Positions 1 through 8,961 of a DNA stretch of 64,000 bases are shown here, piece after piece. The notes under the pieces were generated by a model. It ran no database searches. It saw only the letters and a list, made by a program, of their open reading frames with translations, and was not told where the DNA came from. The stretch's first letter is position 1. The number at the start of each line of letters is the position of its first letter. The stretch is from positions 682,001 through 746,000 of the forward strand of contig NC_005027.1 in NCBI RefSeq assembly GCF_000196115.1. Reading direction: 5' to 3'. The translations under genes and the position numbers were made by a program. The DNA comes from Rhodopirellula baltica SH 1. GTDB lineage: Bacteria > Planctomycetota > Planctomycetia > Pirellulales > Pirellulaceae.

Positions 1-1
1 C

Positions 2-889
2 TTCGCCGCTGGATTTGGCTCAGAAGCGTTCGCACAGCAAGCCGAGCCCAGCATCGTTCGCCCGAATGATCCGCTGCCCAGCAAAGCGACCGTTTCCAAC
101 CCTGAAGTGCTTGACCGAACGCCGGTTCAAGCCTTTGGCGGCCCGGAGAACCTCGACGCACCCGAACCAACCGACCGCAAACCGCTCGACTTCATCGCCG
201 GCGGCCCTGATGAGTGGACCAGCCCCGAGGGTTTGGCCGGCAGTTTGCAAGTCATGCTGCTGCTCACGGTGCTGTCGTTGGCACCCGCCATTTTGTTGAT
301 GACGACTTGTTATGTCCGCATCATCATCGTGCTTGGTTTGCTGCGACAAGCCATCGGGTTGCAATCGTTGCCGCCCAGCCAAGTGATGACGAGCGTCGCG
401 TTGTTCATGACATTGTTCGTGATGACACCGGTCTGGACTCGCGTCTACGACGATGCGATCAAGCCATACACCGATCCTGAAGTCGAAATGACTTTGGAAG
501 AAGCATTCGAAAAGGGTGCCATTCCAATTCGCGAATTCATGGCGTGGCAAATTCGCGAAGCTCGCAATGAAGACGACGTGGTGTTGTTCTATGGATACAT
601 GGATCCCGACGCCGTCGTACCCAGCACGTTTGATGACGTTCCTCTGCGAGTCCTCCTGCCCGCGTTCATCTTGAGCGAACTGAAAACGTCGTTCCTGATG
701 GGCTTTCAAATTTACTTGCCGTTCTTGATCGTCGACCTTGTCGTCGCCAGCGTCACGATTTCGATGGGGATGCTGATGTTGCCTCCCGCCGTGATCGCGT
801 TGCCATTCAAACTGCTGCTTTTTGTGTTGGTGGATGGATGGCGTTTGGTGGTCGAAATGTTGATGAACAGCTTTGGGACAATGGGATAG
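2..889 (+). CDS. fliP: Flagellar export-gate protein FliP (5' end outside the window)
   Basis: FliP is an inner-membrane core subunit of the flagellar type III export gate. The frame is open to the left edge. The first visible residues ([13 protein letters not shown]) look like the end of a signal peptide, so the true start lies upstream and the GTG at 107 is not it. The family pattern is clear: a hydrophobic segment with [17 protein letters not shown], then [17 protein letters not shown], a periplasmic loop, and the C-terminal [19 protein letters not shown] and [13 protein letters not shown]. fliQ follows after 6 bases, then fliR and flhB, the classical export-gate order. Identity is very secure; only the N-terminus is missing. 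Confidence 0.93.
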   Translation, partial: FAAGFGSEAFAQQAEPSIVRPNDPLPSKATVSNPEVLDRTPVQAFGGPENLDAPEPTDRKPLDFIAGGPDEWTSPEGLAGSLQVMLLLTVLSLAPAILLMTTCYVRIIIVLGLLRQAIGLQSLPPSQVMTSVALFMTLFVMTPVWTRVYDDAIKPYTDPEVEMTLEEAFEKGAIPIREFMAWQIREARNEDDVVLFYGYMDPDAVVPSTFDDVPLRVLLPAFILSELKTSFLMGFQIYLPFLIVDLVVASVTISMGMLMLPPAVIALPFKLLLFVLVDGWRLVVEMLMNSFGTMG

Positions 890-895
890 CGCGCC

Positions 896-1162
896 GTGTT
901 TGAAGCCTCTGACGCAATCGATTTGGTTCGCGAAGCCTTGTTGGCCGCCGTTGTCTTGGCGTTGCCGATGTTGGCGGTCGGCATGCTGGCTGGTTTGGTG
1001 ATCGGCTTGATCCAAGCACTCACCCAAATTCAGGATCAAACGGTCTCGTTTGTTCCCAAGATCATGGCGATGGCTGCGGTTTTGATCGCCTGTCTTCCGT
1101 GGTTGATGTCTCGGATGGTCGAATTCACTCGGCATGTCTTTGAAGACGCGGGTGGTTTGTAG
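896..1162 (+). CDS. fliQ: Flagellar export-gate protein FliQ
   Basis: This 88-residue protein has the usual FliQ length and two membrane segments, at about residues 17-40 and 52-75. The diagnostic stretch between them reads GLIQALTQIQDQTVSFVPK. FliQ packs around FliP in the export gate and helps form the entry for flagellar substrates. The start is GTG, six bases after the fliP stop; no ATG is better placed. fliR begins two bases after the fliQ stop, so the genes are almost certainly translated from one message. Nothing looks degenerate. Confidence 0.93.
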   Translation: MFEASDAIDLVREALLAAVVLALPMLAVGMLAGLVIGLIQALTQIQDQTVSFVPKIMAMAAVLIACLPWLMSRMVEFTRHVFEDAGGL

Positions 1163-1164
1163 CG

Positions 1165-1959
1165 ATGCAAGCCTTCGTCGATTGGATCTTCAATCACTTG
1201 GTGCTCGGCACGCTCGTGCTGACTCGTCTGGGCATGTTGCTGATGGCCATGCCGGCGATCGGTGTGGGAGTCCCCAAACGCATCCGGGCTTTGTTGGCAC
1301 TGGTTTTGACGGCGATCTTGATGCCAACCTTGGCCGCGCAGTGCGATCATCCATCGATGCCGACGATCGACAATCTGCCTGAATTAGCGGTCGCGATCGG
1401 GCGTGAAGCGTTGATTGGTATGTTGATCGGTGCGACGACTCAGATGGTCATCACCGGTTTGCAATTGGCCGGTGAAGCAATCACCAGCACCGGCGGGATG
1501 CAACTGGGCGATTCGATTGATCCGACCACGTCCAGCAGCATGCCCGCGCTGGCTCGGATGGTCGGCATGTTGGTCACGACGGTGATGTTGATCACGGGAG
1601 CCCACAGGGTGGTGCTGCGTTTGTTGGTCGAAAGTTTTCAGCACATTCCGCCTGGCAACGTTCAGTTCACGGATTCGATGATGGACGCCGTCATCGTGGT
1701 GATGGGCAATTCCATGGCCAGCGGCGTGCGTGTCGCGGGCCCGGTGATTGCCGCGTTGTTGCTGGCAAATTTGGTGACGGGTTTGATCAGTCGCACGTTG
1801 CCTCAAATCAATGTGTTGGCAATCGGATTGTCGATCAACGCGTTGGCAATGTTGGTGGTCACCGCGTTGACGATCGGTTCCGTTGCGTGGTTGTTTCAAG
1901 AAGACTTGACGGCGAACGTCGAGCGATTGTCCTCGATTTGGACAACGCCTGATGTCTGA
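1165..1959 (+). CDS. fliR: Flagellar export-gate protein FliR
   Basis: This 264-residue, six-helix membrane protein matches FliR in length and order. It has an N-terminal LVLTRLGMLLMAMPAIG segment, the conserved REALIGMLIGATTQMVITGLQLAGE stretch near residues 86-110 (shown here only to locate it by its REALIG and QLAGE ends), and a C-terminal hydrophobic region with LPQINVLAIGLSINAL. FliR completes the FliP-FliQ-FliR export gate. Its start lies two bases after the fliQ stop and its last eight bases overlap flhB, so translation of the block is probably coupled. Confidence 0.93.
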   Translation: MQAFVDWIFNHLVLGTLVLTRLGMLLMAMPAIGVGVPKRIRALLALVLTAILMPTLAAQCDHPSMPTIDNLPELAVAIGREALIGMLIGATTQMVITGLQLAGEAITSTGGMQLGDSIDPTTSSSMPALARMVGMLVTTVMLITGAHRVVLRLLVESFQHIPPGNVQFTDSMMDAVIVVMGNSMASGVRVAGPVIAALLLANLVTGLISRTLPQINVLAIGLSINALAMLVVTALTIGSVAWLFQEDLTANVERLSSIWTTPDV

Positions 1960-3034
1960 TTCCGGTGGAGATAAGAAACACTCAGCGTCAGAACGCAAAC
2001 GCAGGCAGGCTCGCGAAAAAGGCCAGATCGCGAAAAGCCAGGACCTGACATCTGCGACTCTGCTGCTGGCCGCGATCGGAGCTCTTTACGCCATCGGTGG
2101 AAACATGGCGGCCTATTTGTCAGGAGGCATTGAACAGGCCCTCGGCGAAACGAAGCTGGCACCGATGACCAATCAAGATGCCACGCAGTACATGTTGCAA
2201 ATCTCGCAACGATTGGCGATGGCAGCCGTGCCGATGATGATCCTGATGTTCATCGGTGGCGTGTTGATCAATGTGTTTCAGTCTGGATTGTTGCTTTCGA
2301 CCGACAAGTTGATGCCAAAGTTGAGCAACATCAGCCCAATGTCTGGGGCCAAGCGAATTCTGTCGCTTCAAGGCGTGATGCGATTGGTGTTCGGAATGTT
2401 CAAAGTCGGCATCATCGGCGGGATCGCGTACTTAGCACTTCGGGCTCACCACGGTGATGTGATCTCGATGGCTTCGTTGTCGGTGCCACAATTGGCCAAG
2501 TCGATGTTTGACACCTTGTTTGGTGTGTCGTTGTGGATCGGCGTCGGTTTGTTTGTGTTGGCACTGCTCGAATACGTGTATCAGTGGTGGAAAACGGAAC
2601 AAGACTTGATGATGACGGACCAGGAAGTTCGTGACGAAATGAAAGACACCGAGGCCGACCCGCAGGTGGCGGCTCGTCGGCGTCAGGTCGCACGCCAATT
2701 GGCGATGGGACAACTCGGATCCGAAGTTCCCAAAGCCGATGTGGTGGCCAGCAACCCGACCGAACTTGCGATTGCGATCAAGTACGATCCGTTGACGATG
2801 CCGGCTCCGATCGTGGTGGCAAAAGGCGCGGGCATGATCGCCCAGCGCATTCGACGCTTGGCACTGGAAAATGGCATTCCTGTGGTGGAGCGAAAAGAGC
2901 TGGCCCAGGCGTTGTACAAATTGGTCGACGTGGGACAAGAAGTCCCGGCGGAGCAGTACCAAGCGGTGGCGGAAATCTTGCGTTACGTCTATCAAATGCA
3001 AGGTAAGAAAGTTCCGCAAGCAACCGCAGCCTGA
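1952..3034 (+). CDS. flhB: Flagellar export switch protein FlhB with an NPTE cleavage-loop motif
   Basis: FlhB switches flagellar export from rod/hook to filament substrates. The 360-residue product starts with a typical polar head (SASERKRRQAREKGQIAKSQDL), has four membrane segments and a cytoplasmic domain with AIAIKYDPLTMPAPIVVAKG and VVERKELAQALYK. In the family the cytoplasmic domain self-cleaves between N and P of an NPTH motif. Here residues 268-271 (bases 2753-2764) read NPTE, so N, P and T are kept but the histidine is glutamate. Whether cleavage still occurs cannot be read from sequence. The gene overlaps fliR by eight bases; a DUF2461 gene starts five bases downstream. Confidence 0.93.
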   Translation: MSDSGGDKKHSASERKRRQAREKGQIAKSQDLTSATLLLAAIGALYAIGGNMAAYLSGGIEQALGETKLAPMTNQDATQYMLQISQRLAMAAVPMMILMFIGGVLINVFQSGLLLSTDKLMPKLSNISPMSGAKRILSLQGVMRLVFGMFKVGIIGGIAYLALRAHHGDVISMASLSVPQLAKSMFDTLFGVSLWIGVGLFVLALLEYVYQWWKTEQDLMMTDQEVRDEMKDTEADPQVAARRRQVARQLAMGQLGSEVPKADVVASNPTELAIAIKYDPLTMPAPIVVAKGAGMIAQRIRRLALENGIPVVERKELAQALYKLVDVGQEVPAEQYQAVAEILRYVYQMQGKKVPQATAA

Positions 3035-3039
3035 ACCTA

Positions 3040-3741
3040 ATGACTTCTCCGATCCAACCTGAATTCTTTCACTTCCTCGAAGACCTCTCGGACAACAACA
3101 ATCGAGAGTGGTTCGCGGAGAACAAACCTCGCTATGAGTCCGACGTTCGGCAGCCGGCATTGGAGCTAATTCGACAGCTCGCCGTGCCACTGAAACGATC
3201 CGCGCCGATGCTTCGCGTGATCGACAAGACGCAAGGTGGTTCGCTGATGCGGATCTACCGGGACACGCGGTTCAGCAAAGACAAAACGCCCTACAAGACG
3301 AACGTGGGCATTTCGATGCGGCACGATGCGTGCTTCACCGGCACGTTGTCAGAAGACATCTACACGCCGGGTGGATATGTGCATTTGTCCCCGGAGGAGT
3401 GTTTTGTGGGGATGGGCGTTTGGCGACCGCAACGGGAGTCGCTCGCAGCAATTCGAGCGGCCATCGCGGAAGAACCCAAGGTTTGGCTGCGGGCTCGCAA
3501 TGCCAAGTCATTTCGCACGTCCTATGGGATGGGCGGCGAGCAGTTGAAGACGTCCCCGCGAGACTATGATCGTGATCATCCGATGATCGAAGACCTGCGC
3601 CGGATCGACTTTGTCGGAATCGCGGAATTGGATCGGAAAGAGGTGATCGCCAATGACGCGGTGGCTCGTATCACTCAACTGATTCGCGATGCACGTCCGT
3701 TGATGCGGTTCTTATGTGATGCCGTCGACGTGCCTTACTGA
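3040..3741 (+). CDS. DUF2461 family protein
   Basis: The 233-residue cytoplasmic protein has the DUF2461 (TIGR02453) hallmarks: an N-terminal FFHFLEDLSDNNNREWF, a central MRIYRDTRFSKDKTPYKTN and a YVHLSPEECFVGMGVW segment. The biochemical role of this family is not established. It starts five bases after flhB, so it probably shares the flagellar transcript, although a link with motility is not known. Length is normal and the motifs are intact. Confidence 0.87.
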   Translation: MTSPIQPEFFHFLEDLSDNNNREWFAENKPRYESDVRQPALELIRQLAVPLKRSAPMLRVIDKTQGGSLMRIYRDTRFSKDKTPYKTNVGISMRHDACFTGTLSEDIYTPGGYVHLSPEECFVGMGVWRPQRESLAAIRAAIAEEPKVWLRARNAKSFRTSYGMGGEQLKTSPRDYDRDHPMIEDLRRIDFVGIAELDRKEVIANDAVARITQLIRDARPLMRFLCDAVDVPY

Positions 3742-3863
3742 CACCCCTTTTGTCATTCTTTTCGAATGCGTTTTTAGAAACTGGGGTTGCGACGGTTCTG
3801 GCGGAAAAGCGATAGCTGATCCAACGTTGAATTTTCTGAATCGTAGTACGTGGAGCGTTCTCA

Positions 3864-4358
3864 ATGCCCCGTTTTGAAATGTCGCCTTTTTCGCGTCGAC
3901 TAACCGTTTGCGTTTGTTTGTTCGTTGGCAGCCAGTGCATGGCCGCCACGTCCGCCTCTGCGCAAGGGGCGGAGCCGGGAGCTTTCTCAAAGATGGCTCA
4001 GACACTCAATCCCGCAAACTGGAAGATGCCTTCGATGCCGAAGGCTCCTGCTTTCCGCATGCCAAGCTTTTTGGTTCCCAATGACGATCAAGAACGGATC
4101 GTGGAACGCAAGAATGGTTTGATGACGGATGTCAAAACCACCGCGTCCAAGTCTTGGCAGCGTACCAAGGAAACGTTCAATCCGGCTCGTTTGAACCCGA
4201 TGAACATGTTTGCTGGTACGGGAACCGAAACAAAATCGACATCGCAATCTGATTCGCCCGGTTTCTTCAGTTCTATGTTTGGTGCTCCCCAAGCCGCGAG
4301 CGGACCCGAAGAACGCGTTGCCAACGTCAACGACTTCCTTGAATTAGAGCGTCCTTGA
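3864..4358 (+). CDS. Small secreted protein of unknown function
   Basis: The 164-residue product has a clear signal peptide (basic MPRFEMSPFSRR, then a hydrophobic core rich in V, C and L, and a likely cut after SASAQG near residue 35). The mature part is polar, rich in M, P, N and S, with repeated short pieces such as LNPANWKMPSMPK, FNPARLNPMNMF and FFSSMFGAP. No catalytic motif or known domain is visible. It sits alone between DUF2461 and the SelA-like gene on the same strand. The start was chosen because it directly precedes the signal peptide. Confidence 0.72.
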   Translation: MPRFEMSPFSRRLTVCVCLFVGSQCMAATSASAQGAEPGAFSKMAQTLNPANWKMPSMPKAPAFRMPSFLVPNDDQERIVERKNGLMTDVKTTASKSWQRTKETFNPARLNPMNMFAGTGTETKSTSQSDSPGFFSSMFGAPQAASGPEERVANVNDFLELERP

Positions 4359-4462
4359 TCGATCGGTCAAACAAATCCTTTCTTGCGTGACGGGATTGAG
4401 TGGAGGATGATGGGAGGGACGACTTCGAACTTGTCTCCTTCTCTCATTGAAAACGATTTCTG

Positions 4463-5803
4463 ATGGCACTGCCTCCCTGGACGGTGGATTTGTTGCGACG
4501 CGGCGTGGCCGATTTGGCTCGGCAAGCGACAGACCCGGAGACCGCACAAAATCTTAAAGACCAAGCAAGCAAGTTAGTCGAGGAACTTCCTCGTGTAGCT
4601 CGCGAAAAGGTCGATACGATTCTAAAGCAGGCCGAAGCGAGTGCCGCACCCTTTCGCGATGCGTGGGCGGGAACGTCAGCCTTCCAAGGCCCGCAATCTT
4701 TGATCAATGGGTCCGGCAAACTGTCGCACGAACGTGGCAGTGGCGTTGCCGTTGATGCATCCGTGTTGGCCGCCGCGGCACCGTACTTGATGGGCGACTG
4801 CAGTCTGTCTCAAGGTCACCGCAATACTCAGCCAGTCGAACGCTTCCTGACGGAACCTTGTGGCACCGAGGTTCAGGTGTTGGTTGTCAATTCGTTTGAT
4901 GCGGGATTGAGCTTGATCGGCCAGTGCGGTCGACGTGCCGGACGCATTTTGGTGCCACGATGTTGTGCGGTGCCTCTGCGAAGTGGAAGCTCAGCCTGCT
5001 TGGCGGATGAACTGCAACGATGGACCGGAGGTTCGGTTCGTGAAGTCGGCACGTCCGATGGAATCAAAGAATCGGACCTGGCCGATGCTCTGGGTGGTTG
5101 TCCCAGTCGATCGTTTGGTGGTCAGCGAACGACAACGTTGGTGCGTTTGCCGAAGGAGTGCTGCACGCTCGATGCGGAGGCTCGTCGCAAGCACGGCGTT
5201 TCTGAAATCGTTGTGACGCCATCGGCTCGATTGCTCGGAGCTTCTTCCGAAGGTTGCTGCAGTGCGGCAGGATTGATTCGTGCGGGAGCCGATGCGGTTT
5301 TGATTGGCGGCGGCGTTTTGACGGGAACTCCCGGCATGGGAATTCTCATCGGACGCACCGAATGGATGAAAGTGTGGAACGAAGACCCACGAATTTCCAT
5401 GTTGCAGGCTCCCGATGCGATCGTCGCAATGCTGAACGCGGCGGCGCTGCTCGCTTGTGATAACAATCTGCCTGTGGATCGGTTGATTGCGGCTAGTGAA
5501 AGCAATTTGCAGGACCGAGCCGAACGTTTGGCGACTCAGTTGTCGGGCATTGATGGCGTGACGTCAGCCGTCGTGACACAGGACTCTGCCACGATGCCTC
5601 TCAAGTCAGGCACGCTTCCGTCGCGACAAGTTTTGGTGCGAGTCAACACGTCCAGCCCCGCGGTGGTCGTCGAGCGTTTGACGAAGGGCGACACGTGTCT
5701 CTTGGCCGAACCGTCGGATGATGGCGTCGCGATTGACTTGCGATGGGTCACGCCGGATCAACAGGCCAGGATCTCGCAATTGTTCGCGATCGCGATTCGC
5801 TGA
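4463..5803 (+). CDS. SelA-like (selenocysteine synthase fold) protein lacking the PLP lysine
   Basis: SelA makes selenocysteinyl-tRNA with a PLP cofactor. Several blocks of this 446-residue protein align by eye with SelA: LINGSGKLSHERGSG (SelA: INATGTLLHTNLGR), EVQVLVVNSFDAGLSL (aLVVNNNAAAvLL), and SVREVGTSDGIKESDL (LREVGTTNRTHLRDY). In SelA the PLP lysine sits in a SGDKLLGGPQAG-like loop. The matching loop here is IGGGVLTGTPGMG, with V285 (bases 5315-5317) in place of the lysine. So the fold seems kept and the chemistry probably lost. The first 70 residues are a charged helical segment that looks like a separate extension. A distant aminotransferase-fold protein is the alternative reading. 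Confidence 0.6.
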   Translation: MALPPWTVDLLRRGVADLARQATDPETAQNLKDQASKLVEELPRVAREKVDTILKQAEASAAPFRDAWAGTSAFQGPQSLINGSGKLSHERGSGVAVDASVLAAAAPYLMGDCSLSQGHRNTQPVERFLTEPCGTEVQVLVVNSFDAGLSLIGQCGRRAGRILVPRCCAVPLRSGSSACLADELQRWTGGSVREVGTSDGIKESDLADALGGCPSRSFGGQRTTTLVRLPKECCTLDAEARRKHGVSEIVVTPSARLLGASSEGCCSAAGLIRAGADAVLIGGGVLTGTPGMGILIGRTEWMKVWNEDPRISMLQAPDAIVAMLNAAALLACDNNLPVDRLIAASESNLQDRAERLATQLSGIDGVTSAVVTQDSATMPLKSGTLPSRQVLVRVNTSSPAVVVERLTKGDTCLLAEPSDDGVAIDLRWVTPDQQARISQLFAIAIR

Positions 5804-5872
5804 ACCGGGCATCTGTTTCGAGTGATTGCACGCGATCGGTCAGTCGATCGCGTTGGTGGAAAGCGAGAACGC

Positions 5873-7192
5873 TCAGATCAACCCGCTGAGTGTTTTCAGT
5901 GAAAGCGCGATTACCACCGCCAATCCGATCCATGCCAGCACTCGAATTGGCCAAGCGACGTCTTTACGTTCCAACGTGTGCAACTGCCAAACGATCACGG
6001 CGGCGAGCAGTGGAAAGCAAAGCACAGTCAACGATTGTGCGATGACGATGAAGCTGACCAAATCAACTTCGGTCAATGCGGCGAGGCTGGCGACCGCCCA
6101 TCCGGCGAGCAATGCGGCAATGGTGGCTCGTTGAACCGGGCGAGAGGAGACACGACAGTCCGTTCCAATCGCGTCGCAGAAAACGACGCCGCCAATCAAT
6201 GCGTTGACCAGAAATGAGCTGGCCGCTCCGGCAAAAATACCGATTGAAAAAACGATTCGAGCCCATGATCCAAACAAAGGTTCGAGCGAAAGGGCAACGA
6301 CTGATGCATCGGTTAAATCTTCAGGAGCGATGTTGCCGTGCAATGCGGTTGCCGCGGTGACATAAATCATTCCGGTGATCAGCGCCAGCGATGAGATTCC
6401 GACAAAAACATCCACCAGCCCGGTCGACAGATTTTCGCGTTTCCAGCCTTTCTCTTTGACTTGATAAGACTGGTAGAACGCTCCCGCGACCGAGAACGTT
6501 GTCGCGACCAATGCCGCCATGCTCAGCCACGCGATTGATGCATTGTCGGAACTCGCGATGGTTTCCGATTCGCTGGCCAGTGTTGCGTCCACTTCCGGTG
6601 CCGGAAGGCTGGGGATCAAGCCGCCGATCACATCGACCCAATCAGGCGACGACGCAAACATACTGGCACCAAACGACAAAACCATGGCACCGACGAGGAA
6701 CGCCATCGCACGTTCGATCCAGCGATAAAGATCACGCCGGCCGAGCCACACGAGTGCGATGATGGCTCCATTGAAAAGCAACAATCCCGATGCACGTCCA
6801 AGCGTTGACCATTTGTTCACGGTTTCGTGGCCAATGAATCCGCTGACTGCCATCCACATCGCGTTGTTGTTGGATGCTTGGAACAACGTGATCGCGATCA
6901 AGAGCGACAATCCGACGACCCAGGCGGCCCAGCGTCCAAAACGATCGGCAACCAGACCGCACAAAGTATTTTCTTTGCAGACGCCAATTGTCATCGCAGC
7001 GGCGGTCATTCCGATCATCAGGATTCCCGCGAGCGGCACAATCCAAAGCAAATCAAAGCCTTCTCCGCAGGCAACGCGGCTGGCGCTGACGATGCTGCCG
7101 GGCCCAAGAACGACGGCCGCGACGACGATGGCGGGGCCAATTCGACGGTATCGTTTCCAACCACTCTCGTTTACTGCTACCGGCTGTGTCAC
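5873..7192 (-). CDS. Divergent Nramp-family membrane transporter
   Basis: The product has about eleven hydrophobic segments and Nramp-like spacing. Nramp proteins move divalent metal ions with protons using a DPGN motif in helix 1 and an MPH motif in helix 6. Here the helix-1 motif reads GPGS (residues 30-33) and the helix-6 region reads SVAGAFYQSYQVKEKGW with no MPH, so the usual metal ligands are missing. Substrate is therefore unknown. I placed the start at a GTG (7192) preceded by AAGG. An earlier GTG at 7234 would abut nagB, which is transcribed away from it, and adds only 14 unlikely residues. Confidence 0.72.
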   Translation of the reverse strand: MTQPVAVNESGWKRYRRIGPAIVVAAVVLGPGSIVSASRVACGEGFDLLWIVPLAGILMIGMTAAAMTIGVCKENTLCGLVADRFGRWAAWVVGLSLLIAITLFQASNNNAMWMAVSGFIGHETVNKWSTLGRASGLLLFNGAIIALVWLGRRDLYRWIERAMAFLVGAMVLSFGASMFASSPDWVDVIGGLIPSLPAPEVDATLASESETIASSDNASIAWLSMAALVATTFSVAGAFYQSYQVKEKGWKRENLSTGLVDVFVGISSLALITGMIYVTAATALHGNIAPEDLTDASVVALSLEPLFGSWARIVFSIGIFAGAASSFLVNALIGGVVFCDAIGTDCRVSSRPVQRATIAALLAGWAVASLAALTEVDLVSFIVIAQSLTVLCFPLLAAVIVWQLHTLERKDVAWPIRVLAWIGLAVVIALSLKTLSGLI

Positions 7193-7234
7193 AATGAAGC
7201 CTTGTCGATGAACGAATGATTTGTTAGCCGCCAC

Positions 7235-8014
7235 ATGCGACCGCCAATGTTGAACAAGATCCTAGCCGCTGACCGCTTCGAAATGGGGCTCTGGGTGGGC
7301 CGAAATGCTGCCGACTCGATCCGAATGGCTCTGAGTGAGTTCGGTCATGCCAATATCGTCGTCGCAACGGGTGCTTCCCAGTTCGAAGTTTTAGCCTCTT
7401 TGGCCGAGCAACCTGGCATCGATTGGTCGAAGGTGACCGGTTTTCATCTGGATGAATACGTTGGTGTATCGCCGGATCATCCCGCATCGTTTTGCAAATA
7501 CCTCCGCGAACGCTTTGTCGAAAAAGTTTCGCCCGGAGCGTTTCACTACCTTCGCGGCGATGAAGATCCTGTGGAAACGATGAAACGAGTCGGCGACTTG
7601 TTGCGGCAAACTCGGATCGACGTGTCCTTGGTGGGAATCGGTGAGAACGCACACCTCGCGTTCAACGACCCACCGGCCGACTTGACCACGACCGAACCGT
7701 ATCTGTTGGTGGATTTGGATCAACGTTGTCGAGAGCAACAAGTTGGCGAAGGATGGTTCTCATCGCTCGAGGAAGTGCCGACGCAAGCGATCAGCATGTC
7801 GGTTCAGCAAATCCTGAAATCGCGTCAGATCTTTTGTTCGGTCCCGGATGCTCAGAAAGCGGAAGCGGTCGCGAAAACCTTGGCCGTCGTTAACGATCCG
7901 ATGGTGCCAGCATCGGCTCTTCATCTGCATCCCAACGCGACGCTGATCATCGATATCGCGTCGTCGGCCGAATTGGATCGCGACGTTCGGAATTCAATGG
8001 AGCCTGGCAGTTGA
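7235..8014 (+). CDS. nagB: Glucosamine-6-phosphate deaminase family protein
   Basis: NagB converts glucosamine-6-phosphate to fructose-6-phosphate and ammonia. The 259-residue length fits. Diagnostic pieces are FHLDEYVG (D73, E74) and VGIGENAHLAFNDP (H140), which hold the ring-opening and active-site residues of the family. The pair of residues before the histidine is N-A rather than D-G as in E. coli, a variant I believe is widespread in related sugar isomerases. The gene overlaps the nagA-like gene by four bases, so the two are translationally coupled and probably degrade N-acetylglucosamine-6-phosphate. A second start at 7247 (MLNKIL) is possible. Confidence 0.9.
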   Translation: MRPPMLNKILAADRFEMGLWVGRNAADSIRMALSEFGHANIVVATGASQFEVLASLAEQPGIDWSKVTGFHLDEYVGVSPDHPASFCKYLRERFVEKVSPGAFHYLRGDEDPVETMKRVGDLLRQTRIDVSLVGIGENAHLAFNDPPADLTTTEPYLLVDLDQRCREQQVGEGWFSSLEEVPTQAISMSVQQILKSRQIFCSVPDAQKAEAVAKTLAVVNDPMVPASALHLHPNATLIIDIASSAELDRDVRNSMEPGS

Positions 8015-8922
8015 ACCACGTCGATCTGCAAGTCAACGGCTATGCCGGCGTGGACTTCAACGGGAACGAACTTTCGACTGAGCAAGCCAAGCACGCCTGT
8101 GACGTGATGCGTTCACACGAGGTCGACCGGTGTTTGGCGACGGTGATCACGGATTCGATGAATGCCATGTGCGCTCGCATCAGCCGAATTGTTGATGCCA
8201 TCGAAGCGGACGATGAAGTCGCGACGACTATCGCGGGAATTCATGTCGAAGGACCGTTTTTGTCGCCGTTGGATGGTTACGCGGGGGCTCATCCAAAGTC
8301 AGAGATTCGTGCGGCGACGATCGACGACGCGGAACGTTTGCTGGACGCTGGACGTGGTCACGTTCGTTTGGTCACGCTTGCACCGGAGCAAGACCCCAAC
8401 GGTATCACGACGCGTTGGTTGCACGACCGCGAAATCATCGTCGCGGCGGGGCATACCAATGCGAGTTTGGATGAACTGGACGTCGCGATTGATTCGGGGC
8501 TGTCGATGTTCACACATTTGGGCAACGCGTGTCCATCATCGATTCCTCGTCACGACAACATAGTGCAGCGAGTGCTGTCTCGTGCGTCGCGATTGTCGAT
8601 TAGTTTTATCGCCGATGGTTTTCACATTCCGATGATGGCCCTGGGCAATTATTTGCAGTGTGTGCCTGACAAGAACATCGTCATTGTCAGCGACGCGATC
8701 AGTGCGGCCGGTTTAGGACCGGGCACGTATGCGTTGGCGGGCCAGAACGTTCATGTTGATGACGACGGTGCGGCGTGGGCGGAGTGTCGAACGCACTTTG
8801 CCGGGTGTGCAACTTCCGTTCAAACGATGGCTGAAAAACTGCGTCAAGAATTGAAAATTGACGAAGCTCGCATCCGAGCATGGACGCAAACCAACCCAGC
8901 GAGATTGCTGGAAGGCAAGTAG
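8011..8922 (+). CDS. N-acetylglucosamine-6-phosphate deacetylase-like protein, catalytic domain only
   Basis: The amidohydrolase barrel of NagA is present. Visible motifs are VDLQVNGYAGVDFN at the start, GIHVEGPFLSP (E80), AGHTNAS (H148), FTHLGNACP (H169), IADGFHI (H205) and VSDAISAAGLGPG (D228), matching the metal and catalytic positions known in NagA. At 303 residues it is about 80 shorter than E. coli NagA: the protein begins at the first barrel strand and ends right after NPARLLEGK, so the flanking beta domain built from both termini is missing. The TTG start overlaps the nagB stop (TTGA). Function is probably the same deacetylation, but substrate is inferred from context. Confidence 0.85.
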   Translation: MNHVDLQVNGYAGVDFNGNELSTEQAKHACDVMRSHEVDRCLATVITDSMNAMCARISRIVDAIEADDEVATTIAGIHVEGPFLSPLDGYAGAHPKSEIRAATIDDAERLLDAGRGHVRLVTLAPEQDPNGITTRWLHDREIIVAAGHTNASLDELDVAIDSGLSMFTHLGNACPSSIPRHDNIVQRVLSRASRLSISFIADGFHIPMMALGNYLQCVPDKNIVIVSDAISAAGLGPGTYALAGQNVHVDDDGAAWAECRTHFAGCATSVQTMAEKLRQELKIDEARIRAWTQTNPARLLEGK

Positions 8923-8961
8923 TTGTCAATCGCGGTTTGGGATTTGGTTCGCCGAGCGATT

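Noticed and set aside
20..1135. 371-residue open frame on the minus strand
   Set aside because: It is the complement of fliP and fliQ, is rich in H, Q, R and D and shows no domain. It is a shadow of the real genes.
7235..8014. Missing aspartate in the NagB GxGxDGH-type motif
   Set aside because: GIGENxH with an asparagine is, as far as I recall, common in working members of the family, so it is not flagged as a broken enzyme.
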